Source: Actinomycetota bacterium
GTDB taxonomy: Bacteria > Actinomycetota > Geothermincolia > Fen-727 > Anoxymicrobiaceae
DNA: 18,548 nucleotides
Reading direction: 5' to 3'
Assembly (NCBI GenBank): GCA_003154635.1
Contig: PMDX01000307.1
Span: 2,210 to 20,757, forward strand
The position numbers and the translations under genes were made by a program. Shown one piece after another: positions 13,003 through 18,548 of this stretch. The notes below the pieces were generated by a model, which saw nothing but the letters and a program-made list of their open reading frames with translations, searched no databases and was not told where the DNA came from. Every line of letters begins with the position of its first letter. Positions within the stretch are counted from its first letter, which is position 1.

Positions 13003-13545
13003 TTGCAGGTCGTCATTAAGGGAAAGAACATCGAGGTAACGGAGGCGCTCCGCGATCACGCGCGCCAGAAGGTCTCGAAGATCGAGAAACTCGACCTGGG
13101 CTTCAAGGAGATCGAAGTCAAGCTTATTGTCGAAAAGAATCCGAGCATACAGATCAACCAGATCGCCGAGTTGACGTTGTACGGCAACGGGCGCATCCTT
13201 CGCGCCACCGAGCGCGACCGCGACATGTACGTGGCGATCGACAAGGCTGTCTCCAAGCTGGCTCGCCAGATCAAGAAGTACCACGGCAAGCAGATAAACC
13301 GTACGCAGGCGCAGGAGAGCGCCCTGCGTACGCAGTTCATTGCCACACCACCGAGCGAGGGCATGCCCGTCATAGTCAAAGAGAAGTCCATCGATCTAAA
13401 GCCGATGACCGCGGAAGAGGCCGCTCTCCAGATGGAGATGCTCGGCCATGATTTCTTCGTCTTTGTCAACGCGGACACAGATAACACCAACGTGGTATAC
13501 AGGCGCAAAGATGGTGATTTCGGGTTGATAGACACCTCTCGATAG
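13003..13545 (+). CDS. hpf: ribosome hibernation promoting factor, long form
   Basis: A 180-residue ribosome-binding protein of the HPF/RaiA family. The N-terminal S30AE domain (about 1-100) shows VVIKGKNIEVTEALRDHARQ, and occupies the mRNA/tRNA sites of the 30S subunit. The C-terminal domain (about 125-180), with KPMTAEEAALQMEMLGHDFF, mediates dimerisation into inactive 100S particles, so this is the long form usual outside the gamma-proteobacteria. The start is TTG 13003, set by GGAGGT at 12990-12995. The stop codon overlaps the ribosome site of the small ORF that follows. In many Gram-positive genomes hpf is directly followed by secA; here two HD-domain membrane proteins intervene. Confidence 0.94.
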   Translation: MQVVIKGKNIEVTEALRDHARQKVSKIEKLDLGFKEIEVKLIVEKNPSIQINQIAELTLYGNGRILRATERDRDMYVAIDKAVSKLARQIKKYHGKQINRTQAQESALRTQFIATPPSEGMPVIVKEKSIDLKPMTAEEAALQMEMLGHDFFVFVNADTDNTNVVYRRKDGDFGLIDTSR

Positions 13546-13555
13546 GAGGTATCGG

Positions 13556-13642
13556 GTGGCAGGGTTGGTCAACGCCTCCAAGAAGGTCCTCAAGTTCATT
13601 GCTGAGGTTTTCCTGGTCGGGGGTGCCGGCATACGATGGTAG
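13556..13642 (+). CDS. 28-codon small ORF, coupled to the first HD-GYP gene
   Basis: A GTG at 13556 stands 5 bases after a perfect AGGAGGT (13544-13550) that overlaps the hpf stop codon. It opens a 28-residue frame, MAGLVNASKKVLKFIAEVFL followed by VGGAGIRW, ending in TAG at 13640-13642. The stop overlaps the ATG of the HD-GYP gene (13636) by seven bases, a typical coupling arrangement, and that gene has no strong ribosome site of its own. The peptide has a basic start and a hydrophobic helix, so a membrane-associated or amphipathic microprotein is likely. It may be a real microprotein, a leader whose translation opens the next start, or both. I know no family for it. Confidence 0.55.
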   Translation: MAGLVNASKKVLKFIAEVFLVGGAGIRW

Positions 13643-15252
13643 GTCGATCCAAGCTCGAGCTGGATGATTCCCTCTTCGAGAAGAGGAAGCCACGTCGTGG
13701 CGGGAACACCGGCGAGAAGGCCGCACGGCCTCCCCGAGGCAGGGCGGACAACGCGCTTGCCGTGCTGCTGGTGCTCACCGCGGCGCTTATTGCGCTCCTC
13801 GCACTGACTTATAAAAGAGAGAACTGGTGGGCTGTCTGGCTCATCGGTATCATCTTCCTTGCGTCCGAGCTCTTCGCACTTCCGATGAAGCCGGGCGGCC
13901 GGCTCTCCCTGGCCCTCGTGCCGCTCGTGATCAGCATGATGGTGTGCGGTCCCGTCGGCACGGCTGTCGTCGCGCTGTTCGGGATACCCGTCTTCTACCT
14001 CGAGAGAGGAGAGCAGGGCGCGCGCAAGGTAATATACAACGCTGTGGAGATCATTTTCGCCGCCGGGGCAGCGGCGTGGGTGTTCCGTCACACGGGCGGT
14101 GGAGTTATCGACACGTCGCTCAAGAACGGCGGCAAGCTCGTCATCCCGTGGATACTGGCGGTGCTTGTTTTCTTCGTCTTCAATACGATCCTGGCATCCC
14201 TGGTCTTGACGCCGAGCGGCGAGCGTGTGACCCGGTACTGGCAGAGACGACTACTGACCAAGTTTCCAGGATACGTGATCTACGGTGGCATAGGTTTCCT
14301 TGCGGCGATCGTGTACGTAAAGCTCGAGTTCCCCGCCGTGGTACTGCTCTTCGCGCCTCTACTCGCGATCAGGGTAGTCTACACAAGGTACGGGACGATG
14401 CGCGACGTATGCGACGACACGACCCTCGCTGTGATGGACGCGGTCGAGAAGCGTGGGATGTTCAACGAGGGGCACAGTCTCGGCGTCGCTGACATGGCAA
14501 CCTCGATAGCCGAAGAGATGGAGTTCCCCGAGGAGGACATCCACTACATCCGTCAGGGAGCGCTGCTCCACGATATCGGCAGACTCGCGCTCGACCCTTC
14601 ACTTTTCGAGACCACAGAGCCACTGACGCCGGAACAGTACGACGAGATAAAGAAGCACCCGCTCGTGGCGGCAAACATAGTCTCCAAAGAGTCTTCGTTC
14701 GCGGTAGTGGCACCTGCCATCCGCCATCACCACGAGATGATAGATGGCAGCGGATACCCGGACGGGCTCGCCGGCGAGACCATACCGATCGGTGCGAGAA
14801 TACTCCACGTCGCCGATTCGTTCGATGCGATGCAGAGGCCGACGGCGTTCAGGGGGCCTCTGACCAAGCACGATGCGGCATCCGAGGTCATCCGAGCCAA
14901 GGGGATAGAATTCGACCCCGTGGTGGTCGACGCCTTTGTAAAGGTGGTGACCAGGTGGGGTGTCTGGGAGGGCGCGCTCAAGCAGAAACTGCGCATGCCC
15001 TCGGCAAAAGCGGCCGAGCAGCCCAGGCTCCTCGAGGAGCCTGAGCAGTCCAAGCTGGAGGTGGCCGCAACGACGCCGGGGGCGCGGTCCGAGGCACCGG
15101 CCGGCGCCACACCCGCGGACGGCATCAAATACAGCGAAGTTAGGGACGAGATAGAAAAAGACATCCGCGAATGGGAAAGGTCTGACATTGCCAGGTCGAG
15201 ACGAGAGCCCCGAAGAAGGGCGCCGAGAAAGAAAAAAGACTCGGAAACCTAG
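13636..15252 (+). CDS. membrane-bound HD-GYP domain protein, probable cyclic di-GMP phosphodiesterase
   Basis: 538 residues. A basic cytoplasmic N-terminus (1-38) precedes about six hydrophobic segments (about 40-60, 66-85, 90-118, 133-152, 168-192, 212-245), then an HD-GYP domain (about 260-445) and a charged, low-complexity tail rich in Arg and Lys. The catalytic pattern is intact: His280, HDIGRL (His312/Asp313), His341, HHHEMIDGSGYPDGL (364-378) with the GYP triplet, and Asp394. The Lys of HDxGK is Arg316. HD-GYP enzymes hydrolyse cyclic di-GMP, so this is a membrane-anchored signalling phosphodiesterase; the input to its membrane domain is unknown. ATG 13636 probably depends on translation of the small upstream ORF. 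The last 65 bases overlap the next gene in another frame. Confidence 0.85.
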   Translation: MVGRSKLELDDSLFEKRKPRRGGNTGEKAARPPRGRADNALAVLLVLTAALIALLALTYKRENWWAVWLIGIIFLASELFALPMKPGGRLSLALVPLVISMMVCGPVGTAVVALFGIPVFYLERGEQGARKVIYNAVEIIFAAGAAAWVFRHTGGGVIDTSLKNGGKLVIPWILAVLVFFVFNTILASLVLTPSGERVTRYWQRRLLTKFPGYVIYGGIGFLAAIVYVKLEFPAVVLLFAPLLAIRVVYTRYGTMRDVCDDTTLAVMDAVEKRGMFNEGHSLGVADMATSIAEEMEFPEEDIHYIRQGALLHDIGRLALDPSLFETTEPLTPEQYDEIKKHPLVAANIVSKESSFAVVAPAIRHHHEMIDGSGYPDGLAGETIPIGARILHVADSFDAMQRPTAFRGPLTKHDAASEVIRAKGIEFDPVVVDAFVKVVTRWGVWEGALKQKLRMPSAKAAEQPRLLEEPEQSKLEVAATTPGARSEAPAGATPADGIKYSEVRDEIEKDIREWERSDIARSRREPRRRAPRKKKDSET

Positions 15253-16948
15253 CGGTCGCCCTGCCCGCAGGGAGCCCAGGCGCGGGTCTGGGCTCTTCGA
15301 GCAGGAGAGCGAAGGCGACTCCTGGGACGAAATCGACGAGGTCTGGGAGGAGAGCGCGGCGGAAGCCGATCTCGAAGAGGATCTCTCGTACAGGGCTGCC
15401 CTGGCCGCCGCCGAGAAGATCGAGGCTGAAGGCACGCTCGCCGAGGACGAGGCGGAGCTGGAGCTGGAGGCGCGCGATGAGGATCTCGAAAGATTCGAGT
15501 CATCCCGAGAGGTCGGCGCTCCAGAGGAGCCGTCCGGACGGCAGGAAAGGCCCGCGATGCCCGAAAGGCGCGTCAGGAGACCAGCCCGAGGCGGCACTCG
15601 CAGGGTGGGTTCGCGCGACGGATTTCCCCTTGCATTGCCTCTGGCGGCGCTTGGGGCGCTCGTCACCCTGATCCTGACCATAGTCTTCACCAAGTTCTCA
15701 AAGATCGATTACAGCGACCTCGTCTTCTGGCTCGTGATATTCACGCTTGCGGCGTTCTTCTCTCTGAAGCTCAGGGGCGGAGGACGAGTAAACGTCGGCT
15801 TTGCACCGTTGCTGGGCGCGCTTGTGGCTCTACCGGTCAAATTGCCGTCCATCACGTACGGTAAGATAACGGGGTCCGGGTGCGCGGAGGTCGTATGGGT
15901 CTTCCTGCTCGGTACTGCCATCACGATGATAGTAGGAGCGGCAGAGGTGACAAGAGCTGATGTCACATCCAAGCTGATTGACTTTACGGGGGTGGGATTC
16001 ACCGCCCTCATCTTCTTCGCGGTTATGAAGATACTGCCTCAGAAACCGGAGCTGACCGGCCACTATACGCCGGCGCTGCTGATATCCGCCGGCATTGCCG
16101 CTTGTGTGCTCTACGTTTTCTACCTGGGGAGGTCCGCATACCTTCTTGCCCAGGACGGGCAATTCTCGGCGGGAGCGTATTTGCAGAGCGTCGTGCGCAA
16201 GTCGTGGTTCCTGTTCTTCACGCTCGGGTTCGTCGGTGTCTTCATGGGCCTCGTCTTCGTCGGCATCGGGATGTGGTCGGTCCTCGTGATCCTGCCCCTG
16301 CTGCTGGTCTTCATATATGCGTACAGCCGGGTCGCCGCGACTGACCTCTACCTCCTCGAGACGATAAGGGTCCTGTCGACGATACCGGAGGAAACCGGGA
16401 TGATCGAAAAAGGCCACGCGGACCGCGTGACAGCCCTGTCGGTCGATGTCGCCCGAGAGCTCGGACTTTCACCCGAGGACACCAAGCAGGTCGAGTACGC
16501 CGCGCTCCTCCACGACATAGGAGCCATAACCCGCAAGGGAGCTCCGGGCGCGCAGGAGCCCCAGCTCATGGAGGCGGAAGGGGTCATTGCCGGTGGGGTG
16601 GACATACTCGGGCAGGTAGATTACCTTGAAGTTGCGGCGGAAATACTCCGTGGCAGAGAGGGTCTGCGCGACCGTGTTGTCGACGTGGACAAGAGAAGGG
16701 CGGTAAGCCTCGGAGCCGGAATCCTCAGGGCGGTGGACGACTTTGAGTCCCTCATCCGGGGAAGCGAGACGCGCGAGCCCCTGTCTGAGCACGATGCCCT
16801 CACAGAAATGAACCTGGAGCGTGGCGTGCGTTACGACAGCAAGGTACTGCGTGCAATCGCGCGGGTTTACCCGAGGATACCCCAGGAAGGATTTGAACCT
16901 CGTGTCGGAGCAGGCCCAGAAGAATCAGATTTCTGGTCAGAGCAGTGA
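15188..16948 (+). CDS. membrane-bound degenerate HD-GYP-like protein
   Basis: 586 residues. A basic head (1-34) and a long acidic, Ala/Glu-rich segment (35-120) are followed by about seven hydrophobic segments (146-168, 175-195, 203-220, 233-252, 264-281, 294-315, 339-382) and a C-terminal HD domain. EKGHADR (His410) and LLHDIGA (His442/Asp443) are kept, but the region where the first protein has HHExxDGxGYP reads ILRGREGLRDRV (487-498), and the intermediate His is lost. It therefore looks like a non-catalytic or single-metal HD-GYP paralogue. TTG 15188 with GGAAAGG seven bases upstream is the best start, overlapping the previous gene by 65 bases; a shorter start such as ATG 15558 would drop the acidic segment. 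Close linkage suggests that the two proteins work together. Confidence 0.78.
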   Translation: MPGRDESPEEGRRERKKTRKPSGRPARREPRRGSGLFEQESEGDSWDEIDEVWEESAAEADLEEDLSYRAALAAAEKIEAEGTLAEDEAELELEARDEDLERFESSREVGAPEEPSGRQERPAMPERRVRRPARGGTRRVGSRDGFPLALPLAALGALVTLILTIVFTKFSKIDYSDLVFWLVIFTLAAFFSLKLRGGGRVNVGFAPLLGALVALPVKLPSITYGKITGSGCAEVVWVFLLGTAITMIVGAAEVTRADVTSKLIDFTGVGFTALIFFAVMKILPQKPELTGHYTPALLISAGIAACVLYVFYLGRSAYLLAQDGQFSAGAYLQSVVRKSWFLFFTLGFVGVFMGLVFVGIGMWSVLVILPLLLVFIYAYSRVAATDLYLLETIRVLSTIPEETGMIEKGHADRVTALSVDVARELGLSPEDTKQVEYAALLHDIGAITRKGAPGAQEPQLMEAEGVIAGGVDILGQVDYLEVAAEILRGREGLRDRVVDVDKRRAVSLGAGILRAVDDFESLIRGSETREPLSEHDALTEMNLERGVRYDSKVLRAIARVYPRIPQEGFEPRVGAGPEESDFWSEQ

Positions 16949-18548
16949 GGTATTGGGCCTCGAGGAGGCCCTTGCGCGCGTAAACAACTTCAAGGGGATA
17001 AAAAAGGCCCTTCACGCGGGCGAGGGCAAGAAGCTTCGCTACATTGTCGAGACCGTAAGTCGCATCAACGACTTCGAACCAGATTTAGAGAAGCTCTCCG
17101 ATACCGACCTCTCCTCAAAAACCAGGGAGTTCAGGAGCCGCCATGACAGCGGCGAGCCGCTTGATGAGCTCCTGCCCGAGGCGTATGCCGCTGTGCGCGA
17201 GGCCGCCCGGCGTAAGCTCGGACAAAGGCACTTCGACGTACAGTTGGCCGGAGGCATAATCCTGCACCAGGGGATGATCGCCGAGATGGCCACGGGAGAG
17301 GGCAAGACGCTCACGGCGACCTTGCCCGTCTACCTCAATCACTTCTCCGGCAAGGGCATCCACATCATCACCGTCAACGAATACCTCGCGAGTCGCGACT
17401 CAGAGTGGATGGGCGAGATATACCGTTTCCTGGGCATGACCGTCGGCTGTATCCGCTCCATGTACTCATCCTCCTCAGAGGAGAAGCGCGAAGCCTACCT
17501 CTGCGATGTGACTTACGGTACGAACAACGAGTTCGGCTTCGATTACCTGCGCGACAACCTCGTGACGTCGCTCGAGGAACGGGTCCAGAGGGAGCATCAT
17601 TACGGGATAGTCGACGAGGTCGACAGCATTCTCGTAGACGAAGCCCGCACCCCGCTCATCATCAGTGGCGAGGCCAAGAGCAGATACAAGGAGTACCTCG
17701 AGTTCAGCCGCGTCGCAAAGCGCCTGAAGCCCGAGAAAGATTACGAGGTGGAAGAGCGTGATCGCCTGGTGATCCCGACCGAGGAGGGCGTCGAGAAAGC
17801 CGAGCAGATCCTGGGCATCGAGCTGTATGACGGCGCCCATGGGCGCGAGCTCGAGCTGCTGAACGTCGCGCTGCAGGCCAAGGAGCTCTTCAAGAGCGAT
17901 GTCGATTATATCGTCAAGGACGGCAAGGTCATCATAGTCGACGAGTTTACGGGCCGGATGATGGAGGGCAGGCGCTTCTCTGGAGGCATCCACGAGGCTA
18001 TCGAGGCCAAGGAAGGGGTTCTGGTCGAAAAGCAGAGCCAGACCCTTGCCACGGTCACGTTCCAGAACTACTTCAGGAATTACGAGAAGCTGTCCGGCAT
18101 GACCGGCACCGCGGTCGAGTCGCGAGACGAGTTCAAACACGTCTACGACCTCGAGACGATGGTCGTCCCGACGCACAGGCCGATGATACGCGAGGATTTC
18201 TCCGACGTCCTCTACAAGACCGAAAAAGCCAAGTTCGACGTCGCCGTCGACAAGATCGCCGAATGCTACGAGAAAGGGCAGCCGGTGCTGGTGGGTACTG
18301 TGTCGGTCGAGAAGTCCGAGAGGCTGTCGGACATGCTCCGGCGCCGGGGCGTCCCACACGAGGTGCTTAACGCAAAGGAGCACGCGCGCGAGGCCGAGAT
18401 AATCCAATTCGCCGGCGAGCCGGGCCGCATAACCATTGCCACCAATATGGCCGGTAGAGGAGTCGACATAAAGCTGGGCGAGGGGGTCGTGGACGTGGGT
18501 GGCCTCATGGTCATCGGGACGGAGCGTCACGAATCGCGCCGCATCGAC
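16902..18548 (+). CDS. secA: protein translocase ATPase SecA (3' end beyond window)
   Basis: The first 549 codons of the preprotein translocase motor that drives secretion through SecYEG. Seen: EPDLEKLSD (59-67), RHFDVQL (109-115), the Walker A region MATGEGKTLTA (129-139), GTNNEFGFDYLRDNL (206-220), DEVDSILVDEARTPL (238-252), SGMTGTA, and ATNMAGRGVDIKLG, where the usual Thr is Val. The start is uncertain. GTG 16902 has GGAAGG 11 bases upstream, overlaps the HD gene by 47 bases and gives an N-terminus about 27 residues longer than that of E. coli. TTG 16953, just after the HD stop codon, would be nearer the usual length but has a poorly spaced ribosome site. The gene lies at its conserved place downstream of hpf. 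Confidence 0.95.
   Translation, partial: MSEQAQKNQISGQSSEVLGLEEALARVNNFKGIKKALHAGEGKKLRYIVETVSRINDFEPDLEKLSDTDLSSKTREFRSRHDSGEPLDELLPEAYAAVREAARRKLGQRHFDVQLAGGIILHQGMIAEMATGEGKTLTATLPVYLNHFSGKGIHIITVNEYLASRDSEWMGEIYRFLGMTVGCIRSMYSSSSEEKREAYLCDVTYGTNNEFGFDYLRDNLVTSLEERVQREHHYGIVDEVDSILVDEARTPLIISGEAKSRYKEYLEFSRVAKRLKPEKDYEVEERDRLVIPTEEGVEKAEQILGIELYDGAHGRELELLNVALQAKELFKSDVDYIVKDGKVIIVDEFTGRMMEGRRFSGGIHEAIEAKEGVLVEKQSQTLATVTFQNYFRNYEKLSGMTGTAVESRDEFKHVYDLETMVVPTHRPMIREDFSDVLYKTEKAKFDVAVDKIAECYEKGQPVLVGTVSVEKSERLSDMLRRRGVPHEVLNAKEHAREAEIIQFAGEPGRITIATNMAGRGVDIKLGEGVVDVGGLMVIGTERHESRRID

Noticed and set aside
17475..18530. 351-codon minus-strand open frame
   Set aside because: Antisense to secA, whose own frame contains all expected ATPase motifs.

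Overview
The window reads as chromosomal DNA of a GC-rich Gram-positive bacterium, most likely a deep-branching member of the Actinobacteriota. The gene content and order (sugar-nucleotide pyrophosphorylase, phosphomannomutase/phosphoglucomutase, SIS-type phosphoglucose/phosphomannose isomerase, adenosylhomocysteinase, ComF, HPF, SecA) recall the mycobacterial block running from pmmA through sahH, comF and hpf to secA1. Here the usual tmk-mtrAB-lpqB segment is absent and other genes sit in its place. Every gene I can support is on the + strand. Several starts are TTG or GTG with good ribosome binding sites. No tRNA, rRNA, CRISPR array or intact transposase was seen.

Region 1 (1-2961) is a sugar-nucleotide cluster: a dehydratase/reductase truncated by the window edge, a pyrophosphorylase with a left-handed beta-helix tail, and a complete paralogous dehydratase/reductase. 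Together they fit GDP-mannose synthesis and conversion to GDP-6-deoxyhexoses for surface glycans. A 344-base gap (2962-3305) then holds a nest of near-identical inverted and direct repeats that look like a REP or MITE-type element without its transposase. Region 2 (3306-5832) encodes the phosphohexomutase and the bifunctional isomerase that feed the same pathway.

Region 3 (5852-9732) is a nucleoside and S-adenosylmethionine by-product salvage run: a purine nucleoside phosphorylase, adenosylhomocysteinase, a class II aldolase-fold protein and methylthioribose-1-phosphate isomerase (MtnA). The order resembles the DHAP shunt for 5'-methylthioadenosine/5'-deoxyadenosine. However, the aldolase-like protein has lost all three zinc histidines and other active-site residues, so it is either a pseudoenzyme or does something else. 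A second pyrophosphorylase follows (9796-10905).

Region 4 (10995-18548) is a competence/motility/translation/secretion block: ComF, a FlgM-like anti-sigma factor, a strongly structured RNA (about 12287-12510) ending in a T run, a cold shock protein, long-form HPF, a 28-codon ORF, two membrane proteins with HD-GYP-type domains, and the start of SecA. The RNA is the most interesting item. A long closing helix, a second nested helix and internal hairpins enclose about 190 nt, and it lies upstream of an hpf/raiA gene, so the raiA-motif RNA is the leading hypothesis. The second most interesting item is the HD-GYP pair inserted between hpf and secA: the first copy keeps its catalytic motifs, the second has lost the GYP signature, and the pair is preceded by a translationally coupled microprotein ORF.
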